This document shows positions 7,851 through 18,263 of a stretch of 23,626 nt of DNA, one piece after another (position 1 is the first letter of the stretch; every line of letters begins with the position of its first letter). The notes below the pieces were generated by a model. It made no database searches. It was given only the letters and a program-made list of their open reading frames with translations, and was not told the origin of the DNA. The DNA comes from Acanthamoeba lenticulata (lineage: Eukaryota; Discosea; Longamoebia; Acanthamoebidae): the NCBI GenBank assembly GCA_002179805.1, contig NAVB01001784.1, forward strand, positions 1 through 23,626, written 5' to 3'. The position numbers were made by a program, and so were the translations under genes.

Positions 7851-10114
7851 ATGGCAATGTTGCTCGGGCGTAGGAAGGACAAGGCTGATAAGGAGAAGGA
7901 GGACGCGCCCAGTTCATCGTCAGCGCTGCTAATGGGGAAGTTGAAGCACAGGACGGCTGCCGAAAGGGAGGCGAGGAGGAAGGCCCCCTACGTCGCTGAT
8001 TTCGATCGCAAGCAGAAATTCGACTTGCCAGCCTCTGATGGCAAACGGCCATTCAACTCTGGTGAGTACATCCTCTCTTTTGCTCTCTGGTGCTGCTTCA
8101 GCTGACCTCAGCTTCTCTTCCCAGCACTCTTTGGCGTAATTGTAAAGAAAGGGTTCTCGCAATTGTACAATAATCGTGAACTGAGCGACGTGATGATTGT
8201 TCTGGGCGAGGAAAAGGTGCCCGCGCACAAGACCGTGCTCTGCGTTTGGTCAGACACCTTCAGGTAGGTTGCTGTTTATTTTATTTTATTTTATTTTATT
8301 TTATTTTAGTATATTTTCTTATCAGTGTTGCTCTATTCTTATTGTTATTCTCCAGGGCAATGCTCGACACCACGTCAGCGTGGAAGGAGAGCACGCTCAA
8401 CGAGTTGGTGGTGGATGTTGATCCCGATGGATACGAGTTCTTCAAGCACATGTTGCGCTACATGTACACAGGTAAAGTGGGTTTTGATTTTCAAAGAAGG
8501 TAGAGTGTGACTTACATACATCGCTCCTCCGCTTGGCACAGGCGACAGCAGCTTCATCAACGATCAAAACGTATTTCCTCTGATCACTCTCACCAATTAC
8601 TACGGCATTCACTCGCTCAAGGAGCTCTGCGGTGAGCTGCTGGGTGCCGTTGTGGATGGCGACAATTTGTTCCACCTGCTTGACCTCAGGTACCCCGATC
8701 ACTAGCGCGCAGACACACATGGTGCGCCTCTCTTTTCTCATCGCTTCATCCGAACCCAACAGCGAAAACTACGATGTCAAGTCACTTAGGACGGCCTGCT
8801 GTGAGCACCTGGCGCAAAACTTTGGTGATTTGCTCGATGGAGACAAGCTGTCCGACTTGAAACCCGCCGCCTGGGTCGAAATGCTCCAGGCCGATGATCT
8901 TCAGATCAAGTGCGTCTCCCTTTTCCGGTCCTTATCGTCTCCGCGCTGACACACCTCTTTTTGTGCTCCCAACTTCGCCCTCGACAGGTCGGAACAACAA
9001 GTTTTCGAGGCGGTGGTTCGATACGCTGATCAGCACAAGGACGACCCGGCGACGAGGGATCACATCTTGGTCACCATCCTCCCCTGCGTCCGCTTCCCCT
9101 TCCTCCCGCCGTCGTACCTCATCGACGTGGTACGTTGCGGTTCAACCGACGACCTCTTCGCCTTCATCACCCAAGCAACCGGGCCGTCAATTAATTGACT
9201 GGCGTTTCGGGAGGGCAGATCGAAGCAGATGAGTCCTTGAAGCATCTGCCCATCGTCCGTGATCTGCTTTACGAGGCCTTGAAATACAAGGTCTACCCCA
9301 AGTCGCTGTCAGCTGATTGCCCGCGACTCAAGCCGCGCTGTGGTACGTCAGTGAATGGCCATGTCTCGGGGCCAGGTATCTCACTGGTTATCGCTTGGCT
9401 CGGCAGGTTTCCGCTTCGATGCGGACAACTGTGCCACCGGCCTGCGACTCGACGATGAGGGAACTAAGGTGACCGTAACGACCTCTGCTGGATGGATGAA
9501 CGTCCGCACGCGAGAACCGTTCACGCCCAAATCCGTACCCGATCTCCTTTTTGCCTGTTCGACCCCTTGAGTCGTCTGCGCTAACCAGCCTGGCGTACAG
9601 AACTACATTGAATTTAAGGTTACTGGCACGGGCAACTACATGATTGGTCTCGTATCCGGCGATGTCTCCCGTAACTCGTATGCCGGCCAGTACAGCAACG
9701 GGTACTCGATCTACTTCTTCCATGGGCGTCCAGGGGTTATTATTAACGACGGCCGGCAACCCCTTGCAATTTGCAGGTGGACGTACTATTCACCGGGACA
9801 GCTGTACCACAGCGGCACCACGCCACAAACCGGCCAGACCTACACCTTGGGTGATAGGATTGGCGTTGCGGTCGACTACGATACAAGCCGTTTCTTGTTC
9901 TATAGGAACGGTACAAGCTGTCCCCTTTTTCTTTCTTTTCCTCTTTCCCGTCAGCTCTGATGCAGGCCTTTTTACAGACCAATTGACCATCACGATGCCC
10001 AACGTACCGCTGGACGACCTCTACCCAATCGTCTGCATGAGCTCGATGGGCGAAAGCGTGGAGATACTCCCGGGCACCGCCCAGCCCGGCACGGAGAAGA
10101 AGAAGAAGAGCTGA
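7851..10114 (+). CDS. BTB-BACK-SPRY-like protein, 11 exons
   Basis: Exons 7851-8061, 8125-8263, 8356-8471, 8542-8689, 8763-8909, 8988-9129, 9219-9342, 9407-9534, 9601-9701, 9777-9910 and 9966-10114 give 512 residues. A basic, Lys/Glu-rich N-terminus is followed by a BTB/POZ domain (about 85-195: LSDVMIVLG, VPAHKTVLCVWSDTFRAML, EFFKHMLRYMYTG). A BACK-like helical region follows (about 205-340, including QQVFEAVVRYADQHKDD). The C-terminal beta-rich domain resembles SPRY (YIEFKVTGTGNYMIGLV, GWTYYSPGQLYHSG, GDRIGVAVDYD, FLFYRNG, LYPIVCM). Such proteins usually bind cullin 3 through BTB and recruit substrates with the C-terminal domain; that role is inferred. Intron 9702-9776 is 75 bases without a stop, and removing it restores the SPRY motif. 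The tail ends in KKKKS. Confidence 0.88.
8275..8308. repeat. (TTTTA)6 microsatellite in a BTB-gene intron
   Basis: A partial unit followed by six perfect TTTTA units lies inside intron 2 (8264-8355), between the donor and the pyrimidine-rich acceptor of the BTB-BACK gene. It makes this intron longer (92 bases) and far more AT-rich than its neighbours. Confidence 0.9.
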
Positions 10115-10201
10115 TGGGTGGTTCGGCCGGAGCCCTTTTTCTGTCTTATTTTCTTGCACAAGCGTAAACTGCGCCCCTCTACCTTCATTCTTCCTTTTGT
10201 C

Positions 10202-10621
10202 ATGGCCTCGGTTCGAAGAGCGGCGGACGCCAAGACCTTTCGCACTCCCACGGGCGAAGTAATTGATGAAATCTTTGGAGCGGCAGCTGGAGGCGCCGAC
10301 CAGCACAGCCTGGCCCACATCACGCTGCCTCCTGGCGGCTCATCGGCCGACCATTACCATCCGGTCGCAGAGGAGTCCTACTACATCCTCAAGGGCCAAG
10401 GCAAGATGAGCGTTCGCGATTTCATAAAGGAGGGCGAGGCCGGCGAGCCGCGAGAGTTCGAGGTGGGTCCGGGTGACGCTGTGGCAATCAAGATTAACAC
10501 TTGGCACCGCATCTGGAACCATACCGACTCGGACCTCGCCTTCCTTGCCGTGTGTGTTCCCGCCTGGACGCCCCAGTGCAGCGTCTTTGCGCCTAGCTCC
10601 GCCGCCAAGAGCGAGCAGTGA
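10202..10621 (+). CDS. Single-domain cupin (cupin_2 type), intronless
   Basis: One uninterrupted frame of 139 residues from the first ATG to TGA. Cupin motif 1 is clear: after the PPGG turn, HYHPVAEESYYILKGQG gives HxH(X)3E(X)6G, with probable metal ligands His51, His53 and Glu57. Motif 2 is GDAVAIKINTWHRIWN, giving the fourth ligand His102 and the H(X)3N form. A metal-bound small beta-barrel is therefore well supported. Activity is open: dioxygenase, isomerase, epimerase and sugar-binding proteins all share this fold. The C-terminus (FAPSSAAKSEQ) is disordered and carries no recognisable targeting signal. It is the only intron-free gene in the window, in contrast to intron-dense neighbours, and its length matches bacterial single-domain cupins. 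It lies 87 bases after the BTB gene on the same strand. Confidence 0.87.
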   Translation: MASVRRAADAKTFRTPTGEVIDEIFGAAAGGADQHSLAHITLPPGGSSADHYHPVAEESYYILKGQGKMSVRDFIKEGEAGEPREFEVGPGDAVAIKINTWHRIWNHTDSDLAFLAVCVPAWTPQCSVFAPSSAAKSEQ

Positions 10622-11029
10622 AGAAGAACAACAACGCTTTGGGCAAGGCAAACTCACGGCGTCAATGACTAGTGTTTTCATACGTCTTGGGTGGTTTCGT
10701 GCCGCGTGCCTCTCGCGGCATCTGTCCATGGACGCTCCTGCACGTTTGCGTTGCTCTTCAGTTCGTCAAAAAGGGCTTGTCTACAGGCACGAGTCTGTCG
10801 CTGCAGCGGGTGGCCCTTATCAGGGTCATAGGGATAAGGCCGGCCCGGGGAAAAGGAGGGAAACGACCGTGGTGGCGGAAGAGTTGCGACGTGCCATGGC
10901 TGCTTGGTCGCTGGTGGGCAACGAAAGGGATTCAACAAGCCCACGGACGCTTCTGCTGGCGTAACACGCCAGTGACGAGTACCAAAGAGAGAGAGAGACT
11001 AGGCTTGTTGGGCCTCAGAGTTGCCAAAG
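10622..11029. promoter_or_regulatory. Intergenic region upstream of the PPEF phosphatase gene
   Basis: This 408-base gap lies between two plus-strand genes and probably holds the cupin 3' UTR and the phosphatase promoter and 5' UTR. A short inverted repeat (CCTTATC...GATAAGG) lies at about 10818-10841 and a GA-rich run at about 10986-10999, just before the start codon. The overlapping open frames have no family similarity and mixed composition, so I do not call a gene. Confidence 0.4.
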
Positions 11030-14000
11030 ATGGACGACAACGCCCTCCCAACAGAATACATCGAAGAAGAAAGTCTAGGGGGCGCCAACAAAACACAAAC
11101 CCGGTCGGCCACAGCAGACAACGCAGTCAGTGGACTCAGAATCCGAACCCCATCGCGAGGCTCTCCTCCTTCTCTCAGTTCATCCCCTTCATCCCGAGGT
11201 GCTTCCCCTCGGGGCTCCCTGTCCACATCTCCCTACTTGGCATCTGCCTTCAAATCTTTCCTTTCCAGCGATTCGCCCCCAAACCACGCATCCAAGAAGG
11301 GAAAGAACAACAAGGAGAAGGAGCGTGAGGACACACAGGGTGCGACGGGCGCCACACGGACTTCACCTACCAAGGAGAAGGACAAGGACAAAGAGAAGCA
11401 GTCAACCCCACGGTCCAAGGACAAGCGAGGCGGGGACGAAGACAACGCGGCGAAGAAACACGATGGTGCGCGTGAGGAACAACAGACCCGATTGAATGGG
11501 CAAAGGCGAGGAACGCAACATGACGTGGCGTCACACGTGAGTCCGCGTACCTCCAGCGTCCTGCAGAGATCTGATGACATGGTCGCTGTGCGCCTGCCCG
11601 GCTCGCCCACGCGCTCACTTTCCACTCTCCTGGAGCATCGACGCGAACGCAAATCGGCGCGAGACCGAGAGGACGCGGGTGGCGACATCCGAGCCACTGA
11701 GAGGGACGTCGAAAGGGAGCACCCTTCACGGACTCCTTCCAGTCGGGCCGCGCGGGACCAGAGCTTCGAAGTTGAACACAAGACACGGCGTTCGGGATCG
11801 TTTATCATCCAGCGCACTACCCCACGGCACGGGGGTGAGAGCCCCCGCACTTCGGGCGGGGGGTTGTCTGCTAGCAGTCCACGCAAGTCTGGTCGCGCGA
11901 CCAGCGGCTCCTTGAGCGAAGATTCTATGACGATGAGCGACAGCGGAGTACTTGGTCGAGAGGACAACGGTGAAGCCGACCGCAAGAAGAAGGACAAGAC
12001 AAGGGACAAGATGCGCGACGGCGACAAGGACCGAGGGGAGCGCGATAGCAAGAAGCTGAGCACTCTCAGGAACAGCGACGAGGCGAGCAGCTCGCCTCGC
12101 AAGCACCACAAGATCAAGCCTCCTTCCCAGCTCAAGGAGACGTCGGCGGATCACGCGGTCGTGAACGAGGCCGAGAGCCCGCGCTCGCCCCACTCTGCTC
12201 GCCATCGCCACGCTTTTACCATGGTCCTGCACGCACCGACCGCACAATCATCGCCGGACTCGTCCGTGCATTCGCGCTCGTCGCCTACGGCCTTTTCCCT
12301 GCACTTCTCGCCACGAGACAAGAAGCACACGCGCCACAACTCAGAGGGACTGTCCGACGCGATGATGCTAGACTTGACCCAGTCCGGTAATAGTGCCAGT
12401 AACAACAGCAACGCGGGAGGCGATGAAGACGAGCGCTCTGCGTCGCGAGCGTCCAACGCCCGGCCGCGCCACAGCCGGCGGGCGAGCAGTAGCCGGGTTA
12501 AGTCGCCCTCCAAGCCTTGGGCCATTCCCTCCGTGGCGGACGAGTGGCCCGAGGCCGACAGCGAATGGCTCGAAGAGGACGACGGCGAGCGCGAGGAGTG
12601 GGAGCGCACAGCCTCGCCCTCAACGGTTCCCAAGCAGGTGCCCAGCTCGATGTCGGACCGCAAGCGCCGACAAAAGGTCGATCTGCCGTCGGCCTTCACG
12701 CCACCATCATCGTCCTCAATCGACAGCAATGGTACTCCACGAAGAGGCTCAAGGGAGGGCGTGAGCGACGGCGAGAGCTCGAGCAGCGAAAGCGACGGCG
12801 CCGGGTCAGGTAGTGCTCGCGACAGAGATCGGCGGAGCCAGCGTGGACGACACGACGACCACCTCGCCTCCTCGATCCCAAGCGCCAAGGACAAGGACAA
12901 GGGTGGCGGCAATGGTGGCGGAAAGAAGGACCGGTCGCCTACTAAGGCACCCGCCCACCAAACTGAAGCGCGGCCGCACGAGCCCACCGTCATCGAGCAG
13001 CGACGCAGGTCTGTGGGAGACCTGTTGCCAGCCGCTGTGGCACAGGGGAGCGAAGCGGGCAGCCTGGGCCGCGGGTCGCTCACCAAGGAGGACGCAGCGA
13101 TCCTGCTTCAAAAAGTGTTTCGTGGGAGCCTCGGCAGGCGCCAGGGCCGCAAGCAAGCCCTCCTCACCGCGTGGGAGCTTCTTGACTACGACGATGGTGC
13201 GTCTCGTCCTTCTCTTCTCTGGCGCGAAATCCCCCAATGACGCTCACTCCATGCGGTGCTGAACCACACAGAGCGCAAGGCCGTACGACAGACCGAGGGG
13301 GCATACAAGCTCCAGACCATGGCGCGGGACTCCTTGCGAGAGGTTCGGCCATCTGGCCTCCGCCCTGCGTGTCAGCCGCGTTGCTGACCCCCCGCCCTCT
13401 CAAATAACAGATCCAGCTCAAGGAATACTTCAAACAGCGCGGACAGGCCAAAAGTGGCGGTAGCAGTGCCGAGAGCGGCACCAGCGAGAGCGAGAGCGAG
13501 ACTGAGGTCACGCTCGAGGATGACGTGATGGTGAAAGAAGATGCGAGCGATGGATCCGAGACGAGCGAGGATACATCCTCCGACGCTGCAAACAGCGAGC
13601 GTGAACCTCAAGAGTCGCCCAAAAAGAGGCACGGTCTCGAGGGCGAAGCCGGCCGAGGGGCATCACCGAAGGATCGCCGGCACGGCTCGGCCATCAAGGC
13701 GCCATCCCCTACGACCTCCAGTGCGAGCCGCGAAGATGACGAGCGACGGAAACGTAAGGAAGAAACCGAGAAGGAGCGCCAATCGCGGAAGCTGCGCAAG
13801 AAGAGAAAGAACATCTTCTACTTCAAGCTCGACCTCCAGCCTCACCAGCCCATCACCCCCAAGATCGTGTCCAAGCTCATCAACCACTTCAAGGATGTAC
13901 GTCGTACATCCGCCACGTGGCCTAAGCACTTGTGGGCAAAGCTGACACAAAGGGCGGGCCTGCAGGGGGAGGTGCTGGACGAGCACGACGCGACGGAGAT

Positions 14001-17000
14001 TCTCCGACAGATGAAGGAGTGGTACTACAAGCACGGCAGTGCAGTGGTCGACCTCGACGTGCCCGAAGGCGCTTCGCTTACCGTCTGCGGAGACGTGCAC
14101 GGCCAGCTGGACGACGCCCTCACCATCTTTCGCCTCAACGGTGCTCCTCGCCCAACTCGGCTCGGTTCAGCGCTCTGGTTGGGACTGACTTGGGCACACC
14201 CTCGAAATGTAGGACTTCCCTCGGAGCAGAGCGCTTATCTGTTTAACGGGGACCTGGTCGATCGCGGCCGGTATGGCATGGAGGTCTGTCTCCTGCTGTT
14301 CGCCATGAAGGTACCGCGGAGCCTCCTCATCTGGCTTTATTGGGAGGTTGACAAAGACGCGGTCGCTGATCTGCGACTGGTGACACCTGTGCAGTTGGCG
14401 AACGAAAAGGCGTTACACATCAACCGGGGCAACCACGAATGTCGCCGCATGAACGAGCGCTACTCGTTTGAGGTGCCGCCCTCATCGTTAAGCACTTAGC
14501 CTTTGAGCTTGGCATTGCGAAAACGCTTCACCAAACATTGTATACTACTGCATGTTCACCTCGACTCTCACCACCTGCAGAAAGAGGTGCTGCTCAAGTA
14601 CGACGAGCGCATGTTCAAGCGCGTGCAAAAGGTGTTCAACCAGCTGCCAATCGCCACGCTCATCCGCAACCGCATCTTTGTCATCCACGGCGGCCTCTTT
14701 CGCGAGCCGGACCTCACCATCGACGAGATCCGAAGGTACATACACGCACAAACGAGGCCTCCCCGTGGCGCCCTCACCGTGAGACCTGGACTTGACCTGA
14801 TTGGTGGTCTTTGGGGGGTCTTCTGCAGGATGGACTACCGGATGGACATCCCGATCAAGGCCACGGACCGCCTGTCGCAGGCATTCATCGACCTCATGTG
14901 GTCGGACCCGCGCCCGGCGCAAGGCATCGAGAACAGCAAGCGTGGCGCGGGCGCCTACTTTGGGCCCGACATCACCGCCAATTTCATCGAGCGCAACGGT
15001 GCGTGTGGGACACACTCTCGGTTGAACCCCAGGTGTGACATTGATCGCTGTGGATGGCACACCCATGCAGGCCTTGAGCTGGTCATCCGCTCGCATGAGA
15101 TGGTGCCATGGGGCTACAGCGTGGCGCACGACCACAAGGTCGTAACCGTCTTCAGCGCTTCCAGCTACTGCGGCACCAACGACAACTTTGGTGCGCTTTT
15201 TTCTTTTCTCTCCTTGGCGCTCAGCTCGGTTCACTCACGTCCGACTGATGCCAATAAATGCGCGCCGGGGGGATGGACAGGGGCCTATCTCACGTTCAAG
15301 AGCGACCTGGTGCCGGTCTTCCACCGCTTTCAGGCCGACTCGCTGCGCAACATCTCCCGCACGTTCTCGGCCCGCGAGCTCCAGACCGAGACCACTCGCG
15401 TACCCGCCCTCGCTCTACACTGCCTTCCTTGTGGCCAGAGGTCTGACCCTTGCGTGACGCGTTCACACATACGCACGCGGCATGCCATACAGAAATTGCG
15501 GGAGCGCATATTCGAGAACCGCTACAACCTGGCCGTGGCCTTTGCCCAGGCCGATCCGAAACAAACGGGTCGAGTCTCCCGCGTCCACTGGGCACAGATC
15601 ATGGGCGACGTACGGCTCACCCCGCGCACCCCTTGGTGGGGACCTGCTTTTTGTTGGATTCCCCTAACCAACGACGACGATAATAACAATAACACCAAAA
15701 AACAGGTGCTGCAACTGCCGTCGATGCCGTGGCTGTCGCTCCAGCCGATGCTGGCCAAGGCCAGCCGGGACGACCGGGGCCACGGGAAGGTGATCAAGTA
15801 CAAGCACTTCCTCGCGCGCTACCAGGTGCTCCTCAACCACCAGCTCGTGGACTCGTGGGAAGACCTGCTTGTGCGCGAGGTCTGCCAGAAGCTCTACGAC
15901 AGCGGCGAGAACCTCTACGATGAGTTCAAGAAGGTGCATCCTGGACCCGTCCCCCTCGGCACCACGGTTCCTGAGCACCTTGGGTGATGATGGGTGGTGC
16001 AGGTGGACCCGGAGGAGACGGGTCTCGTGGCCAGAGACGACTTTGTACAAACAATTCGCAACCTGCGCGTGGGCTTCGGTGACGTGGAGATCCAGTCCCT
16101 CCTGGCCTCCTGCGCCACAGAAGGTAATTATACTTTTGGTCATCGGTGTCGCACCGCGTTGGACCCCGCCAGCTCACGGAATCATGGTCATGATGCAGAC
16201 AACCGGGTGAACTACCGCGAGTGGATCAAAAAGCTCCACGTTGTATATACGGAGATCCAGTTTGCGCATAGGGAGACCGAGGACTGGCTCAACATGGCCA
16301 TCCAGGAGGTGCGTTTGCCTTCTCCTTCTCGGCTTCTGGTCCGTCCTTGTATGGGCAGCCAGTTGTTGACGGATGGCGTTTTACGGGGCGGAGGACAGAT
16401 CGGGATGGAGATCAGCAAGCGCGAGGAGGACATGAGCGACTTGTTCCGACACTTTGACGAGGACCAAGACGGCGAGCTGTCGCCCAAGGAGTTTGACAAG
16501 CTGCTCAAGCACCTTGGTCTGAACAACAAGCACAGCAAGGCCCAGCGCGATCGCATCATACGTCACATCAACAAGCAACCAAAGGAGAGCAACATCACCT
16601 ACCAGGAGTTTGTCGCCGCCCTGAAGGGTATGCTGCCTCTCTCCCTCCATGTCGCTCCTGCTTCTGACACAGGCGCCTGTGTGTTGCTGTGTGCAGTGGA
16701 TATGGATGACTGGCGATGGAAGGAGCGCATGATCCAGCACATGTGCTACATCTTCTTCAAGAACCGGTACGAGCTGCTGACTATCTTCCGATCCTTCAAC
16801 GCTTCGGGCTCTGGTATCATCAACAAGCAGGTACGGCCGCCCCATTGGCAAGAAAAAAATAGTAGAAACTGGCTTGAACTCACCGCTTTCTGCTGCTCGC
16901 ACAGGAGTTCAAGGCGGGCATGAAAGCGCTGAAGAAATTGCTCAACGTGAACCTGTCCTCGGCGCAGCTAGAAAAGCTCTACGAAGTGATCGATGTTGAT

Positions 17001-17209
17001 GGCGACGGCCTCATTTCCACTGCTGGTGCGCCACACTCCTGTTTCCACCAAGCTGCCAACACCAGCTGCCAAGAAACTAGTACATGTTGTCCCGATTTCT
17101 CATGCTTGTTGGTCTGTGGCGTCGCACAGAGTTCCTGGACGCCTTCCAAGTGGTAGACGTCGAGCAGGATCGCCCCAGGCCCTTCCCTCAAGAAAGCAGC
17201 AACAAGTAG
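11030..17209 (+). CDS. PPEF/RdgC-type Ser/Thr phosphatase with IQ motif, EF-hands and giant disordered N-terminus
   Basis: Eighteen exons: 11030-13196, 13272-13342, 13411-13896, 13966-14140, 14213-14310, 14395-14472, 14581-14735, 14829-14998, 15071-15190, 15281-15399, 15493-15609, 15706-15933, 16003-16123, 16199-16308, 16399-16627, 16697-16830, 16905-17025, 17130-17209. All phases agree, giving about 1592 residues. Residues 1-680 are Ser/Arg/Lys/Asp-rich and disordered. An IQ motif (LLQKVFRGSLGRR, about 692-704) precedes an acidic-basic linker. The PPP core has GDVHGQ (about 950), NGDLVDRG, RGNHE (about 1010-1014), HGGLF, RSHE and SASSYCG, the metal and phosphate ligands of an active phosphatase. 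The C-terminal 350 residues hold two canonical EF-hands (DEDQDGELSPKE, about 1425; DVDGDGLISTAE, about 1556) and several degenerate ones. PPEF enzymes are controlled by Ca2+ and calmodulin. The ATG at 11030 is the first Met of the frame. Confidence 0.93.
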
Positions 17210-17226
17210 AAACCGATTAAAAAAAC

Positions 17227-17232
17227 AATAAA
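17227..17232 (+). promoter_or_regulatory. Possible AATAAA polyadenylation signal
   Basis: AATAAA lies 18 bases after the phosphatase stop codon in an A-rich stretch, well before the convergent gene's stop at 17301. The position is plausible for 3' end formation of the plus-strand mRNA. The other genes here do not show the same hexamer so clearly, so its use is uncertain. Confidence 0.35.
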
Positions 17233-17300
17233 AATGACAAAACATGTACACGGCTGTGTGACTTCCGCTCAGCTGTAGTTGCTGCGTGGCGACGCGTCCA

Positions 17301-18104
17301 TCACCTCCACATTTGAGCGAGCTTCGGGACGAGCACTCGCTGGATTGGGAGGAGCGTGTAGTAGAGGATGGGCGTTGTCGTGACGGTGAAGAGGGCCCAC
17401 GCCACGATGCCGCGCAGGAAGCTCCCACCGAGAGCCGAAATGGAGCCGAGGAGGTCAGAGCCAAGCATGGTGGCCAGCTTCTCGGCGGAGAACGGCAGCG
17501 GCTCGCTCACGAAGAAAATCCACTCACCCATGCGGATGAAGGGCAGGATCATCATGAGGTCCACAGGCGTCTGGCGGACCGACCGACACTTGTATGAGCG
17601 ACGGGTGTCTTCTCAGAGGGAAGGGAGCAGCAAGGTGCGTACCAAGATGAAATTCATGAGCTGGCACGCAGCCAGGTTGAGGCCAAACAAGTACACAAAG
17701 AGGCCGCAAACAATCGTGGTCACACCGGGCACGGGGAAGAGCCCTCCCGTTATGCCTGGCCACCGCGGTGCCTAGTGAGCCCCAAGCTGTACAGCTGTGA
17801 GGGTGGGAATGGTACCGAAGGCCAGAGAGAGCGCCATGAGCTCAGGGGTGAGGCCCTGGGTGAACACCTGTCGCACCATGTTCACGAGAGGCTCCACCAC
17901 TTTGCCGTACAACCAGTTCCACAAGCCGCCATTACCACCTGCAGTGGCACTGCTCCCCCGGCGCAGTGCTTCAGGACAAGAACAAGTCAACTGAGGGCAC
18001 CTGTTGATTTACCTGGAGGGAATGCCACCACGAGACAATTCTGATGATGCACGAGAGTCCCATACGTCTTCAGTTTGAAGGTGGGGACGTCCTCTCATCT
18101 TCAT
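17301..18104 (-). CDS. DUF2062-like multi-pass membrane protein
   Basis: Exons 18104-18013, 17949-17816, 17755-17643 and 17570-17301 join in phase into 202 residues. After a short hydrophilic N-terminus, GLTPELMALSLAFGITGG...FPVPGVTT resembles the DUF2062 pattern, an amphipathic helix and then a Gly/Pro-rich FP.PG..T turn. Hydrophobic segments follow: IVCGLFVYLFGLNLAACQLM and, near the C-terminus, GIVAWALFTVTTTPILYYTL. An internal MILPFIRMGEWIF segment also fits the family. The biochemical function of DUF2062 proteins is unknown; membrane location is the only safe statement. The first exon is the least certain part: the donor AG|GTAAAT and acceptor GAGCAG|T fit phase, but a donor at TCTCGTG|GT with acceptor CTGCAG also would. 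Two ATGs (18104 and 18098) are possible starts. It converges on the phosphatase gene. Confidence 0.72.
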
Positions 18105-18263
18105 TCTCTTGCTTTTGGTGACCTTGTTGAAAAATAACGAAGAAAAAAAGAACTTGTGTTATTTCTGGTTTTGTTCTTGACTCCGCTTGTGTGTAAAAAA
18201 ATCACACCAACACATCTTCAGGTCCGTCAAGCATCCACACAGGCACCACCAAGCTATTTCAAC
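18105..18263. promoter_or_regulatory. Divergent promoter region between DUF2062-like and LLPH-like genes
   Basis: This 159-base gap lies between divergent start codons and is visibly AT-rich around 18128-18205, with A and T runs. Both transcripts must start here, so a compact bidirectional promoter is likely. No specific element is identified. Confidence 0.4.

Noticed and set aside
10818..10841. Inverted repeat around a TAGGGATAA sequence, considered as a homing-endonuclease site
   Set aside because: It matches only half of the known 18-base I-SceI site and no endonuclease gene or mobile intron is present.
10672..11328. A 218-residue plus-strand frame across the cupin-phosphatase gap
   Set aside because: It overlaps the phosphatase start in another frame, shows no domain, and its composition looks random.
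11233..13086. Two long minus-strand frames (about 300 residues each) opposite the phosphatase's first exon
   Set aside because: They mirror the low-complexity coding strand as Leu/Ser-rich strings, lack any domain, and the plus frame joins in phase to a clear phosphatase.
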